Source: Enterovibrio qingdaonensis
Lineage (GTDB): Bacteria; Pseudomonadota; Gammaproteobacteria; Enterobacterales; Vibrionaceae
Assembly (NCBI RefSeq): GCF_028683135.1
Contig: NZ_JAJUBB010000001.1
Span: forward strand, 434,001-498,000
Direction: 5' to 3'
Length of the DNA: 64,000 nucleotides
The notes beneath the pieces are model-generated. The model saw nothing but the letters and a program-made list of their open reading frames with translations, had not been told where the DNA came from and searched no databases. The position numbers and the translations under genes are program-made. Shown piece after piece: positions 20,490 to 30,647 of the stretch; positions within the stretch are counted from its first letter, which is position 1; every line of letters begins with the position of its first letter.

Positions 20490-23486
20490 GTGTTGGCAAA
20501 CTGGAAACGTGAATTTGAAAATTTTGCGCTGGTAAAAAAAGTCACCATCATTTTGTGTTTGATTGGATTGATTCCCACAATACTGACCGCTCTCATTGGG
20601 CTTTACTCCGCCTCAAACTCGTTGGAGGAAGAAAAAAGTGGCGCACTTCAAGCGATTGCACACTTGAAGGGGGACGCAATAGAAACGTACTTTGAAAACA
20701 CCAATATTGTTATTCAAAGCATTGCACACAGTCCCGATATAATTTCTGCCACCACGCGCCTTAAAAATGGATTTAGTCAATACCCGAAGAAAATATTGAC
20801 GGCCAGTGAAAAGGCATCGCTTAGCGACTACTACACCCAGCAGTTTCTGCCCTCTCTAGACATAAATAAAGAAGAGGCAAACCAACTTATTACCCACATC
20901 AAGGAAAACTCTGACACAACAAAATCACTTCAACATGCTTATATCGCTAATAACACACACCCTATTGGGGAGAAAAGCCAGCTGTTTCAGGCGGGAAACT
21001 CTGAATATGACTTCGCCCATGGTCGATTTCACAAGGATATAAAACAGTACGCGGATAAATTTGGTTTCTACGATGTTTTCTTGGTGGGTATCGACACTGG
21101 CGATATCTTTTATACCGTTAACAAGAAAATAGATTTCGCCACGAACCTAAATGATGGTCCACTAAAAGACTCGGGGCTTGCAAAAGCATACCAAATGGCC
21201 GCCTCATCACTTAACGATGACAACGCGGCACCAACAGCGTTTGTTGACTACAGCCAATATTTGCCCGCCCTCAACGCGCCTGCCAGCTTTATAGCCACAC
21301 CTGTTTTCGACAAAGGTGTACCCATTGCGGTTCTGGCTGTACAAATTCCCCTCAGCCAAGTCACAGCTGTAATGGAGAAAGATTATGGGCTTGGGGAAAC
21401 TGGTGAGTCTTTTGTCGTCGGGACAGATAAACGACTTCGCTCCGACACATTCCACGATAAGGATTTGACGGTTTATTCGTCTTTCCAGCATGACAAAATC
21501 ATTGATACTGATGCGATAAACTACGCACTAAACTCTGATGAAATTGAACCAGCATTTGCTTTGCATGGTGATAACTACTTAAACCATGATGCGTTTACCG
21601 TCTTTCACAAGGTATCTATCGGGAAAGACACGCAATGGATTGTTATTGTCGAACAGGAAACAGGGGAAGCACTCTCTGCAATCTATTCACTGGAATTAAT
21701 TTATTTATTGGTTGCGATCATACTTGTCAGCTCAATACTCTTCATTGCAAAACAATTTGGCCGATTGATCTCAGCGCCTATTGAAGACCTGTCGAACTTC
21801 ATACTCCAATTGAAACAAAATTGGCTCTTCTCTTCTCGTGCGAAAATACACAGCAAAGACGAAACCGGACAAGCTGCAGAAGCACTAAATGGCATGCTTG
21901 CCTCGCTGAATGTGGCGGTAAGTGACATTTCCGGGACAATGAAAAAGCTGTCTGAGGGCGACTTTTCTCAACGCATCACAACAAATCTAACTGGTGATCT
22001 GGCAACGCTCAAAAACAGCATCAATGACTCAGCGGAAGAAATTGACGTCGCGGTTCGCAGTATTGGTGATGTGATGGCGCGTATTGAACAGGGTGACTTC
22101 AAGCAGCAAATTACCACCAAAGCGAAAGGACAGCTTGCGCAGCTAAAAAATCAAGTGAACAGCTCCGCGAAATCCACCGCCGCTTTTGTGGCTGATGCCA
22201 AGCTTGTTATGTCAGCCATGGAGCAAGGTGATTACAACAAACGAATAACGGCCCCAGCGGCGGGTGAACTGGCATCATTAAAAGAGTCGATCAACTCTTC
22301 AATGACCAACACAGAGGCAGTTGTTAACAATATCTGCGAAGTGATGGCCGAAATGGGTAAAGGTCACTTTGATCGTCGCGTCCATGTCGATGCAAAAGGC
22401 AAACTTGACGAAATGAAGCAGGCGGTCAACCACGCGTCTTCTTCGACCAATTCCGTTATCACCAGTATTGTCACTGTGATGGAACAAGTGACAGACGGTA
22501 ACTTCTCGGCACGTTGTGATGCACGTACCGCTAACGGCGACTTATTGAAACTGGCAAGTTCAGTGAATCAGTCGACCACTAATTTAGAGCAAACCCTGTC
22601 ACACACACGCCAAGTGCTTGGCCAGTTGTCACAAGGGAATCTCACCGAAAACTTCTCACTTAACGTCAAAGGCGATTACGTTCTTCTCAAGCGAGACATC
22701 AATGACACCATTTCACGACTCGCGCAGATGCTGGAAGAGATTCAATCATCCGCGAAAACCGTGAATGTGAAGTCTGATGAAACGTTTGCAGAAGTCACAC
22801 AACTGAATCAGCAATTTGATATCCAAGTGAAAGATCTTAAAGACGTTTCCTTGTTGATGAAAGCAATGCGAAGCAACATTGATGAAACGTTAGATCATGC
22901 CAATGTGTCCGTTTCCGTGTCACAAAAAGCCCTCGAACATGCTCATGAGAATGAAGCGTTGGTTAAACAGATTGAAGGTGCAATGCGCTCCATCACCGAT
23001 TCAAGTCGGAAAATGCAGCAAATCATCAGTACCATCGAAGGTATCTCTTTCCAAACCAACTTGTTAGCCCTTAACGCCAGTGTTGAGGCTGCCAGAGCCG
23101 GAGACCAAGGCAGAGGCTTCTCCGTCGTTGCAGGAGAGGTACGAGATTTAGCACAGCGCAGTTCTGATGCAGCTAAAGAGATTTCAGCATTGATTAAAGA
23201 ATCCGATGAGCGAGTGACTCGCGGGGCAGAACAGGTGAATTTGTCTGGAGATCTTCTGAAGAAAATTACAGCATCAAGCAATGAAGTCTGTGCCAATTTT
23301 GAACTGGTCAACGTATCAATCAAAGCTCAATTTGATCGGGTCAAAGATGCATCTGAAGGCGTGGAAAGTGTGGGTGGAAGCATTCAGCAGTCCGCCAACA
23401 TCCTCAATAGAATTCAAGACAATATGAACGGCGTTAGCGATCAAGCGGACAACCTAAACACCATGATTGGCCGCTTTAGCTACTAA
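20490..23486 (+). CDS. Giant methyl-accepting chemotaxis protein with poly-HAMP chain
   Basis: A 998-residue chemoreceptor. Order: membrane helix (about 17-39), periplasmic double-Cache-like sensor (45-390), second helix (400-422), a canonical HAMP, then six further HAMP-like units in tandem (about 485-745), then the signalling domain whose tip [18 protein letters not shown] lies near residue 852. The repeat units are recognisable by lines such as GDFSQRITTNLTGDLATLKN, GDFKQQITTKAKGQLAQLKN and GDYNKRITAPAAGELASLKE. The start is GTG at 20490 after ACGGGAC. It is a single-gene unit with its own promoter region (20213-20489) and terminator. The ligand is not identifiable. Confidence 0.92.
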   Translation: MLANWKREFENFALVKKVTIILCLIGLIPTILTALIGLYSASNSLEEEKSGALQAIAHLKGDAIETYFENTNIVIQSIAHSPDIISATTRLKNGFSQYPKKILTASEKASLSDYYTQQFLPSLDINKEEANQLITHIKENSDTTKSLQHAYIANNTHPIGEKSQLFQAGNSEYDFAHGRFHKDIKQYADKFGFYDVFLVGIDTGDIFYTVNKKIDFATNLNDGPLKDSGLAKAYQMAASSLNDDNAAPTAFVDYSQYLPALNAPASFIATPVFDKGVPIAVLAVQIPLSQVTAVMEKDYGLGETGESFVVGTDKRLRSDTFHDKDLTVYSSFQHDKIIDTDAINYALNSDEIEPAFALHGDNYLNHDAFTVFHKVSIGKDTQWIVIVEQETGEALSAIYSLELIYLLVAIILVSSILFIAKQFGRLISAPIEDLSNFILQLKQNWLFSSRAKIHSKDETGQAAEALNGMLASLNVAVSDISGTMKKLSEGDFSQRITTNLTGDLATLKNSINDSAEEIDVAVRSIGDVMARIEQGDFKQQITTKAKGQLAQLKNQVNSSAKSTAAFVADAKLVMSAMEQGDYNKRITAPAAGELASLKESINSSMTNTEAVVNNICEVMAEMGKGHFDRRVHVDAKGKLDEMKQAVNHASSSTNSVITSIVTVMEQVTDGNFSARCDARTANGDLLKLASSVNQSTTNLEQTLSHTRQVLGQLSQGNLTENFSLNVKGDYVLLKRDINDTISRLAQMLEEIQSSAKTVNVKSDETFAEVTQLNQQFDIQVKDLKDVSLLMKAMRSNIDETLDHANVSVSVSQKALEHAHENEALVKQIEGAMRSITDSSRKMQQIISTIEGISFQTNLLALNASVEAARAGDQGRGFSVVAGEVRDLAQRSSDAAKEISALIKESDERVTRGAEQVNLSGDLLKKITASSNEVCANFELVNVSIKAQFDRVKDASEGVESVGGSIQQSANILNRIQDNMNGVSDQADNLNTMIGRFSY

Positions 23487-23512
23487 TTGTCATTGTTTGA
23501 TTTGTGTAAACT

Positions 23513-23542
23513 GCAGGCACTTACCAAAGTGCCTGCTTTTTT
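23513..23542 (+). terminator. Terminator of the poly-HAMP receptor, overlapping the ydcF 3' end
   Basis: GCAGGCACTT / AAGTGCCTGC with an ACCA loop followed by six T. Bases 23521 onward are also the last codons and stop of the convergent YdcF-like gene, so the element is partly coding. Confidence 0.88.
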
Positions 23543-24156
23543 AACTCGTTATACGCATCAATCACATGAGACGGGATAAGTTGCTCCGTCTGAAAACCCA
23601 TTGCAGGGTATTCCCTAATCCGTTCAAAATCTGCAATGGTTGCGGCTACAACGGTATCAAATGGCATATCCTCATTAGCATATTCAACTAATGGGATCGG
23701 TGGAGACGTCACTAAAACCTTATCCGCCAGTTCAGGCCATTGTTTCATAAACGTCGCATAGGCGCGTCGTTCCATAAATGGCTTTTGAACCAACAAAATA
23801 CGTTTGAAATCCAATCCTTTATCTTTCATCAATTGATGAGAAAAACGAATGTTCTCTCCGGTATTTGTTGCCGCGGTTTCGAGGATCATTGCCTCGTCAG
23901 GCACACCTTCATCTCGCATGAGCTCTGCAAAGGTTTCTGCCTCAGACTTATCAAAAACACCGTCCGTAAACCGCCCTACGCCACCGGAAATCATGATATA
24001 GGGTGCAAAGCCTTGTCGATACAGTGCGGCGGAATACTCGGCTACACGAATGTCGTTACTGCCTAATACAAAAATGCAGTCAGACAGCTGCGGAGAATGA
24101 CCCAGTATGTGGTAATTCCAAATGGTCTCGATGTGTTGATATAAATGAGATGGCAT
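23521..24156 (-). CDS. ydcF: YdcF/SanA-type DUF218 protein
   Basis: A 211-residue protein of the DUF218 family, alpha/beta fold. Family landmarks: DCIFVLGSND near the start, YIMISGGVGR, a glutamate in KSEAETFAELM, the ATNTGENIRFS motif and LLVQKPFMERRAYATF. The members are thought to bind nucleotide-like or envelope-precursor ligands; E. coli YdcF binds S-adenosylmethionine in vitro, and the cellular role is unknown. The start is uncertain: I prefer ATG 24156 (MPSHLYQH), but an in-frame ATG at 24204 adds 16 unusual residues; neither has a clear ribosome site. It lacks a signal peptide, so it is probably cytoplasmic. Confidence 0.8.
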   Translation of the reverse strand: MPSHLYQHIETIWNYHILGHSPQLSDCIFVLGSNDIRVAEYSAALYRQGFAPYIMISGGVGRFTDGVFDKSEAETFAELMRDEGVPDEAMILETAATNTGENIRFSHQLMKDKGLDFKRILLVQKPFMERRAYATFMKQWPELADKVLVTSPPIPLVEYANEDMPFDTVVAATIADFERIREYPAMGFQTEQLIPSHVIDAYNELKKQALW

Positions 24157-24281
24157 AAGCGAATGTCTTGAATGTTTTATAGTTAGGTCTTTTACCTTTA
24201 CCATCCAAAAGTTTCAAACAGTTGACGCAATAAGTCTGTTGGAACCAAAAGTTTTTTGTGCTTTTGACGGTTTCGCCTACC

Positions 24282-25628
24282 TCAGACCGCTTTTTTCTCG
24301 CCTATTGGCTCAGGCAATGCATGTCGGAGAAACACCTCTTGGAGGTTCACTTTGGCTTTGAGACGAGCAGCCAGAAGGTATAACCCCCCTATTTTTCGGT
24401 GTAAGAATAATGCATCAGCAGGTGGCGTATGCCAGTAACCTTGCTCCATACTCAGCTTTATCCCCGCATCATGAATGCGACTGCCCAAATCCGTGTTTTC
24501 AAAGTCATATTCGCCAGCGCAGCGCAGAGGCTCACATGCAGTCATCACCATGTCGACAACCGCCTGTTTTTGTTCAGGGAAAATATGGCTACTGAAGAAT
24601 CCAATTTGGTGCATTGCTTGCGTTACACCGTCTCTGTTTCCACGCATGGCATGAGATAAAAGCATTCGATAACCTTCACTGATAGCCACGGAGTATGATC
24701 GAGATGCGCCGAAGTCCAAAAGTACAATGCGCCCAGACTCCCGCTGGAACAGGAAATTGGCAAAGTTTGGGTCTGTTTGGACAAGACGAAATTCAAAAAC
24801 CTCACGAAATAACAAGCCAAACAGGTTAGCCACCCACTCATTTTTGAGTTCTTGAGGCAAATCATCCAAGGATTCAATCGGTAGGCCTTTTTCAAAGCTC
24901 ATGACGAGGATGGAGGATGTCGTCAACGCGTTAGTTACGCTCGGAATCACAAAGCGTTTGTCATCAACAAGCAGTTCACGAAACGACGACAATTGTTCCG
25001 CTTCTAAAAGATAATCTGCTTCATCATGAAGTTGCCTCTTTGCTGCTTCCAACAGTGCCTTATAGTCGACGTCTTTCGGCACTAAGCCAGTGAGCCGAAG
25101 CAAGGTTACAACGTTGTCTACATCGCTACTGATGCTCTTTTTAATCCCAGGATACTGGACTTTGACCGCCAGCTCATTTCCATCGTCATCATGCGCAAAA
25201 TGCACTTGTCCAATCGATGCCGCCGCGATAGGTTTGAAATTGAAGGAAAGGAAATGCTTTTGCCAATCTGCCCCCCATTCTGCGTTTAGCACTGACGCCA
25301 ACTGTTTTGCGGGCATCGGCTCTGCATCAGAACGTAATTTCGCTAGGATGTCGGTCAATTCCTTGGGGAGTGCATCACCCGCATCCATACTTAACAATTG
25401 CCCCACTTTCATTGCTGCGCCGCGAAGTTGAGCAAGTTGCTGGGTAACATTGGCAATATTCTTGGGTGTGAGGAGTAAATCTTTCGCCTTAGGCCGCTTC
25501 CCTGCCATTAGTTGCTTAGCACCTTCGGTTGCCATATTTGTGGCCACTTTTGAAACCACAGAGCCAAACATACCGACCCGACTGAATCGATTTGTTGGAA
25601 CTTTTTTACCCTCTTTAGAATCTGCCAC
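24282..25628 (-). CDS. ABC1/UbiB-type atypical kinase
   Basis: A 448-residue member of the ABC1/COQ8/UbiB family. The diagnostic KxGQ motif is in AMKVGQLLSMD (about residue 72), the alanine-rich loop in AAASIGQVHFA, the lysine in LAVKVQYPG, ExD in EADYLLEAEQ, and the catalytic/metal region in TDPNFANFLF and LLDFGASR. Family members support ubiquinone-type lipid metabolism through ATPase activity. It is not next to ubiquinone genes, so it is a second paralogue of the AarF type rather than the main UbiB. It starts with GTG at 25628 behind AAGGAG and has no C-terminal membrane helices of the UbiB kind that I can see. Confidence 0.86.
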   Translation of the reverse strand: MADSKEGKKVPTNRFSRVGMFGSVVSKVATNMATEGAKQLMAGKRPKAKDLLLTPKNIANVTQQLAQLRGAAMKVGQLLSMDAGDALPKELTDILAKLRSDAEPMPAKQLASVLNAEWGADWQKHFLSFNFKPIAAASIGQVHFAHDDDGNELAVKVQYPGIKKSISSDVDNVVTLLRLTGLVPKDVDYKALLEAAKRQLHDEADYLLEAEQLSSFRELLVDDKRFVIPSVTNALTTSSILVMSFEKGLPIESLDDLPQELKNEWVANLFGLLFREVFEFRLVQTDPNFANFLFQRESGRIVLLDFGASRSYSVAISEGYRMLLSHAMRGNRDGVTQAMHQIGFFSSHIFPEQKQAVVDMVMTACEPLRCAGEYDFENTDLGSRIHDAGIKLSMEQGYWHTPPADALFLHRKIGGLYLLAARLKAKVNLQEVFLRHALPEPIGEKKAV

Positions 25629-25745
25629 GTCGTCGCTCCTTTTTGCGCTAACAACCAGTACGAACAGCGAGAGATTTCGTTCACTAAATCAGCTATAGGG
25701 ACGAAAGTATTTAATGTGAGCTTACATTAATCAAATTTTAGCCAT

Positions 25746-25777
25746 AAAAAAACCGCGCTTCGTTGCGCGGTTTTTTT
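25746..25777 (-). terminator. Terminator downstream of yjdM
   Basis: ACCGCGC and GCGCGGT around a TTCGTT loop, with A-runs and T-runs on both sides. It is 15 bases after the yjdM stop on the minus strand; it also insulates the kinase gene from upstream readthrough. Confidence 0.9.
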
Positions 25778-25791
25778 CAAGGCGTAAGAAA

Positions 25792-26127
25792 TTATACTTT
25801 CTTCACGAACTCTGATTTCAGCTTCATTGCACCGATACCGTCGATTTTACAATCGATGTCGTGGTCGCCGTCTACCAGACGGATGTTCTTAACCTTGGTG
25901 CCGACTTTAACTACCAGTGAAGAACCCTTCACTTTCAGGTCTTTGATTACAGTAACTGTGTCGCCATCTTGCAGCACGTTGCCGTTAGAATCTTTGATAA
26001 CCTTTGTATCTTCAGCATCTGCAGATGCGTCTTGAGACCACTCGTGACCACACTCCGGACAAACGTATAGCGCGCCGTCTTCGTAAGTGTATTCTGAGTT
26101 GCACTGTGGGCAGTTTGGTAAAGACAT
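25792..26127 (-). CDS. yjdM: Zinc-ribbon protein YjdM (PhnA family)
   Basis: A 111-residue protein with an N-terminal zinc ribbon (CPQC near residues 6-9 and CPECGHEW near 23-30) and a C-terminal SH3-like PhnA domain ([17 protein letters not shown] ... FVKKV). It starts at ATG 26127, behind GAGGT. The old name PhnA reflects linkage to phosphonate genes in E. coli, but the protein is not phosphonoacetate hydrolase and its role is unknown. It stands alone here, with its own terminator. Confidence 0.92.
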   Translation of the reverse strand: MSLPNCPQCNSEYTYEDGALYVCPECGHEWSQDASADAEDTKVIKDSNGNVLQDGDTVTVIKDLKVKGSSLVVKVGTKVKNIRLVDGDHDIDCKIDGIGAMKLKSEFVKKV

Positions 26128-26600
26128 GTTGGTTACCTCGGTTAACATGGGCAAAGAGCGCGTAGTCTACACCTAGATCACGAATTCGGATATAGCGAAA
26201 AGTGATAAGCACACAATTTTTATGTGTTTAAAGATATTTACACTTTACACTCTGCGGTCGACGTTACCGTATAGACATAGATATTGCGCCCTCGGTCGGG
26301 CATTTATCACGGCATGCGTACGGTATTCCCCACAGGCATTCGACACTAGAATTTGCACCTTCTCACATAACTGAAAAATGTTAATTCGCAACAATAAATT
26401 CACAAAATCAATATCATAACGCGCTGTTTCGATGCAGGCCTTTTCAGTACTTACTTTCCTCCACCACACCGTACTCTCCCACCCGCCAATTCCCTAAAAC
26501 AGAAAGAAACCACCAACTGCAGCTTTCCCTCTGCCTGCTAGACTCTTGGCAGTAATTATATATTTTTTAATGAGTTATCTATCAATTAAGGGGAATAACG
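26128..26600. other. Intergenic region between yjdM and a chemoreceptor
   Basis: About 470 bases containing the divergent promoter regions. A short direct repeat TTTACAC TTTACAC near 26228-26248 is visible; I see no convincing gene, RNA or mobile element. Confidence 0.5.
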
Positions 26601-28235
26601 ATGAATGCCCTGTCTATTCGGCAACGGTTGTCGCTCATCATAATCATCGCTGTGTTGTCTTTGGTTTCCGTCACTATCGTCTCTCTCATGTTAAAACGAG
26701 AGAACATGCTCGAAGATCGTAAAAGTCAGATTCAAGTCTTGGTAGAAACAGCGGAGACGCTTGTAACACGGCTCTATCAGCAAGCAGAAGCTGGCGAAAT
26801 TAGCATGAATGAAGCCAAAGACAGGGCTATCACCTCTTTGGATGCCATGCGCTATGGCGACAATGGTTATTTCATGATTTATGACATGAATTCGACCATG
26901 ATCCACCACCCGATCAGTGCCAACTTAATTGGACGCAACTTATCAGGGTTGCAGGATGTAAATGGCGTTTATATCATCCGAGACCAAGTAGATGTTGCTA
27001 AACAAGGTGGCGGATTTGTTGAGTATCTTTGGAAAAAAGCGGGAAATGACGAAACACCTTATCCAAAGATCGCATACTCATTACCCTTTCAACCTTGGGG
27101 ATGGGTGCTAAACACTGGCCTTTACGTTGATGATATTGACGCCATTTTCTATGAAGATGTTCAACGCTTACTCTTACTCGTTGCACTGATAGCAGCATTT
27201 CTGGTCGCCATCTCCATTACCATCGCCAGAAGCATTACCTCACCCATTAGCAATCTACAAAACCTTCTAAACACTGCCGAGAAAAACCTCGACCTGACGG
27301 TTCGTTTCAGGCCTAAAGGGAACAATGAGATCTCCCAACTGGGACGAGCCTTCAATAACTTAATGGTCGCATTTGAAGAAACACTAACGGGAATCGCAGT
27401 GGGTGCAACTCAACTTAACCAAGAAGTTGCCAAATTGGAGAATCTCTCGAACCACATTGTTGGTGCATCTACCCGCCAATCAGAAGATACGGTAAACATC
27501 GCCGCACTTGTCGAGGAGTTTGCAGCGAGTATAAATACTATCTCGCATGATGCAGATCAGATGAAATCTCTCTCCAATGAAAGTGGCATTCAAGCGCAGC
27601 AAGGTGCCTCTACCATGCGTCAAACCATCGATAACATGGATCAGATGTCCGAGAAATCTCAGCGTTCCAGTTCCGCGGTGTCAGAGCTTGATCAACATTC
27701 CAAAGAAATCGAAGGCATCATCAGTGTGATTAATGATGTTGCAGAGCAAACGAACCTGCTGGCCCTGAATGCTGCGATTGAGGCTGCGCGCGCCGGCGAT
27801 CAAGGCAGAGGCTTTGCCGTCGTCGCCGACGAAGTGAGAAACCTCGCCGTTAGAACGTCGGATTCCACCAAGCAGATTGCCTCTACCATCCAAGATCTTC
27901 GCAATGGCATTGAAACCACGGTGTCACACATTGAGGAAAGCGTCAGTGTGGTTAATGACAACATGTCGCAAACTCACTCTGCTGAGCAATCTGTTCGCGA
28001 AATGCATCAAAAATCGCAAGATCTCATCAATATCATTGAAGAGGTATCGCGTTCATTGCACGAGCAATCCACCGCCAACCAAGAGCTCGCGCGCCGTATT
28101 CAAGCCATTGCCGACATGGCGACCAATAATCACCAATCCGCATCCGATGTTCAAGGCTCTGCGCGAGAAGTGAACTCATTGGTCGCAGATTTTAGGCGCT
28201 CAGTTGGCCGCTTTAAAGTATCAAACGCGGTTTAG
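26601..28235 (+). CDS. Methyl-accepting chemotaxis protein with single Cache sensor
   Basis: A 544-residue chemoreceptor. Membrane helix 1 lies at about 12-32; the periplasmic single-Cache (sCache_2) domain at about 35-185 carries the family phrases [20 protein letters not shown] and [15 protein letters not shown]; helix 2 is near 188-210, then HAMP and the signalling domain with tip [19 protein letters not shown] near residue 376. sCache_2 receptors often sense short organic acids, but the ligand cannot be read here. ATG 26601 has GGGGAA upstream. The gene is monocistronic, ending in a clear terminator. Confidence 0.93.
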   Translation: MNALSIRQRLSLIIIIAVLSLVSVTIVSLMLKRENMLEDRKSQIQVLVETAETLVTRLYQQAEAGEISMNEAKDRAITSLDAMRYGDNGYFMIYDMNSTMIHHPISANLIGRNLSGLQDVNGVYIIRDQVDVAKQGGGFVEYLWKKAGNDETPYPKIAYSLPFQPWGWVLNTGLYVDDIDAIFYEDVQRLLLLVALIAAFLVAISITIARSITSPISNLQNLLNTAEKNLDLTVRFRPKGNNEISQLGRAFNNLMVAFEETLTGIAVGATQLNQEVAKLENLSNHIVGASTRQSEDTVNIAALVEEFAASINTISHDADQMKSLSNESGIQAQQGASTMRQTIDNMDQMSEKSQRSSSAVSELDQHSKEIEGIISVINDVAEQTNLLALNAAIEAARAGDQGRGFAVVADEVRNLAVRTSDSTKQIASTIQDLRNGIETTVSHIEESVSVVNDNMSQTHSAEQSVREMHQKSQDLINIIEEVSRSLHEQSTANQELARRIQAIADMATNNHQSASDVQGSAREVNSLVADFRRSVGRFKVSNAV

Positions 28236-28254
28236 GTTTTTCTTCCCTCAACGA

Positions 28255-28280
28255 GAAAAGCCCCTATAACGGGGCTTTTC
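28255..28280. terminator. Bidirectional terminator between chemoreceptor and patatin gene
   Basis: GAAAAGCCCC and GGGGCTTTTC with a TATAAC loop, between convergent genes ending at 28235 and 28301; T-runs on either side. Confidence 0.88.
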
Positions 28281-28300
28281 GTCGTTTCATTTGCTGACTA

Positions 28301-29428
28301 CTAAGACGCTTTGTCTAATTTCTTCTCTTTCAACCAGCTACCATCACATTGACGTTTATGGAAATGGCAAGGCAAACCTTCGTTCGGTTGTGTCCACGGC
28401 GATTCTTCAATTGCACGCGTCATATCCGCAAAGCCACATTCTTTACGCAACCTGATTGAACGGCGCGAAAATTCTGCATCACTAAGTGGGATATGCCCTT
28501 GCAAAGGATCAAACGTAATATGCACAATATCGATTTTACGGCCGACTTTTAGCGAGGTGACATCAGGCACTTGCGCACTGTCCACCAGCCCCGGAGCTTT
28601 GGCGAGAACGTGGTCGAGGTTTCGTTTCGCCATGAGAGCCTCAATATGTTCGCTGGTACGACTGGCATACTGAATCTCTTTTTCACGCCACAACACTTCA
28701 CTCATTGTTTTAGGTAGTTCGCCATTTGCATTCCAAAGGTCAACCATAAAGATAAGCAGATCTTCGTCTTCGGCTAGTTCAAGCAGACCGTTAATCGGCG
28801 TGTTCGACACCACACCACCATCCCAATAGTGGTCTTCCCCTATTTGAGTCGCAGGGAACCCCGGGGGCAATGAGCCACTTGCAACCGCATGAGCCGGGAC
28901 TAACGTGTCACTCTTGCTATCAAAAAAGACTAACTCACCGTCAGTGACTCGCGTTGCGCCAACGGTAAGCCGTGCAGCTTTTGAATTAATCAAATCCCAA
29001 TCAGCTAAGTCTTCCAGCGTCGAAAACAAAGGTCTGGTGTCATAAAAACTGGTTGCGGCTTCGCCTGGTGCTGCAAGCCATGGGTTAACAGGGCGAGGAA
29101 CGAAAAAGTCAGGCTGGCCAAACATAAGAGCTTGCGACGCACTGGCCGTATTGAAGGCGGTTGCCATTTGGGGCGGCAAGTGTGCGTCTGTTCCTGGGCG
29201 AGAAATACGCTGCCAGAACGCCTCAAGCTTGTCCAAACGATCTTCTGGCTTGTTGCCTGCAAGTACGGCCGCATTCAGTGCACCAATTGAGATGCCAGCA
29301 AACCAATCAGGGGTGAAACCGTGGTCCTGTAACGCTTTATAAGCCCCAATGTGATAAGCCCCTAATGCGCCACCACCTTGCAGTACCAAGCATACCGTTG
29401 GCTTTTTCTTTCGTCTTGTCGTTGCCAT
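28301..29428 (-). CDS. Patatin-like phospholipase with DUF3734 C-terminus
   Basis: A 375-residue lipid acyl hydrolase. The oxyanion-hole GGGALG lies near residues 18-23, the nucleophile serine in GISIG near 45-49, and the dyad aspartate in YWDGGVVSNTP near residue 205. The C-terminal third (IVHITFDPLQGHIPLSDAEFSRRSI) matches the DUF3734 tail common in bacterial patatins. No signal peptide is seen, so it is likely cytosolic or membrane-associated. AAGGTG precedes the ATG. It is a single gene; its substrate (phospholipid or storage lipid) is unknown. Confidence 0.9.
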   Translation of the reverse strand: MATTRRKKKPTVCLVLQGGGALGAYHIGAYKALQDHGFTPDWFAGISIGALNAAVLAGNKPEDRLDKLEAFWQRISRPGTDAHLPPQMATAFNTASASQALMFGQPDFFVPRPVNPWLAAPGEAATSFYDTRPLFSTLEDLADWDLINSKAARLTVGATRVTDGELVFFDSKSDTLVPAHAVASGSLPPGFPATQIGEDHYWDGGVVSNTPINGLLELAEDEDLLIFMVDLWNANGELPKTMSEVLWREKEIQYASRTSEHIEALMAKRNLDHVLAKAPGLVDSAQVPDVTSLKVGRKIDIVHITFDPLQGHIPLSDAEFSRRSIRLRKECGFADMTRAIEESPWTQPNEGLPCHFHKRQCDGSWLKEKKLDKAS

Positions 29429-29692
29429 GTTGTCACCTTACTATGAGATTTTAAAAGATACCCCTTGTGTATAGACCAATAAATTAGACACAAAGTGAAT
29501 GATTTCTTTCCACTTCTAGCAAGTTAAACAAACTCACATAACTCCCGAAAAACCTTTCACTATTTACAAAAAACAAACCGGATACTGAGATCAAATCCCT
29601 TTCTGCCACTTCGCACAAAGTAGACATATCCCTCGCTGGTTGCTGCTATTTTTAGAGGAGGAAACAGACGGCATAACAACACCGAGGCTGAC

Positions 29693-30607
29693 ATGGAAAA
29701 CGTATTCTCCCGGAAAGATGACTCACTGTACGCGAATCCATACTCTTTTCTCAGGCTTCCTATGGTCAAAGACCCCACCGATACCGCAGCAGACATTGTG
29801 GTTCTCGGGATGCCTTACGACATGGCAACAACTGGACGCTCAGGCGCACGTCTTGGCCCTGATGCTATTCGTCGTGCCTCAGTCAACCTCGCTTGGGAGG
29901 GGCACCGATATCCTTGGCCATTCGATCTAAGAGAGACCTGCAACATCGTGGATGGTGGAGATTTAATTTTCACATGTGGCGACAGTGAGGATTTCGTCAA
30001 CATGGCTGCTGAAGCGGCAGGATTAATTTTGGAGTCAGGAAAAACCTTGCTAACGTTAGGCGGGGATCATTTCATCACCCTTCCCCTGCTTCGCGCCCAT
30101 CACGCAAAGCATGGTCAAATGGCCATGATTCATTTCGACGCGCATACCGATACGTACAGCCAAGGCAGTCGCTTTGACCATGGCACCATGTTTTATCACG
30201 CGCCAAAGGAAGGCTTGATCGATGCCTCCGCTTCCGTTCAAATCGGTATCCGCACTGACTATGACAAACAGAATCACGAATTCAATGTTATCTGTGCGGA
30301 AGCTGCCAATGACATGACGCCTGACGATATCGCAAATCATGTCAAAGTGTTGGTGGGTGACAGACCCACTTACATCACCTTCGACATCGACTGCCTAGAT
30401 CCTGCGTTTGCGCCTGGCACGGGCACCCCAGTTATTGGCGGCATTACGTCAGACAAAGCGTTACGCATTTTACGCGGGCTAAGAGGGATTAATCTCGTGG
30501 GGATGGATGTTGTCGAAGTTAGTCCACCCTTCGACAATTCCGAAGTGACAGCATTAGCTGGAGCAACCGTGGCAACCGAGCTGCTTCACCTTTGGGCGTC
30601 AAAATAG
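29693..30607 (+). CDS. speB: Agmatinase
   Basis: A 304-residue ureohydrolase that should convert agmatine to putrescine and urea with two manganese ions. Metal ligands are all visible: His in LGGDHF, DAHTD in HFDAHTDTY, and DIDCLDP. The glycine-rich [18 protein letters not shown] near residues 40-57 is typical. It is shorter than arginase variants and lacks SpeA (arginine decarboxylase) next to it, so the pathway must be completed elsewhere. Guanidinobutyrase is a possible alternative. ATG 29693 has GAGG upstream. Confidence 0.86.
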   Translation: MENVFSRKDDSLYANPYSFLRLPMVKDPTDTAADIVVLGMPYDMATTGRSGARLGPDAIRRASVNLAWEGHRYPWPFDLRETCNIVDGGDLIFTCGDSEDFVNMAAEAAGLILESGKTLLTLGGDHFITLPLLRAHHAKHGQMAMIHFDAHTDTYSQGSRFDHGTMFYHAPKEGLIDASASVQIGIRTDYDKQNHEFNVICAEAANDMTPDDIANHVKVLVGDRPTYITFDIDCLDPAFAPGTGTPVIGGITSDKALRILRGLRGINLVGMDVVEVSPPFDNSEVTALAGATVATELLHLWASK

Positions 30608-30625
30608 TGCCTAAAAACAAACAAA

Positions 30626-30647
30626 AAACGCGGGTTATCCCGCGTTT
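30626..30647 (+). terminator. Terminator of speB overlapping the convergent hydrolase end
   Basis: AAACGCGGG and CCCGCGTTT with a TTAT loop, followed by CTTTT. Its second half runs into the last codons and stop (30635) of the minus-strand hydrolase. Confidence 0.85.

Noticed and set aside
26560-26600. Sigma-54 promoter before the chemoreceptor at 26601
   Set aside because: TTGGCAG is followed by AT-rich sequence without the required GC element at the right spacing.
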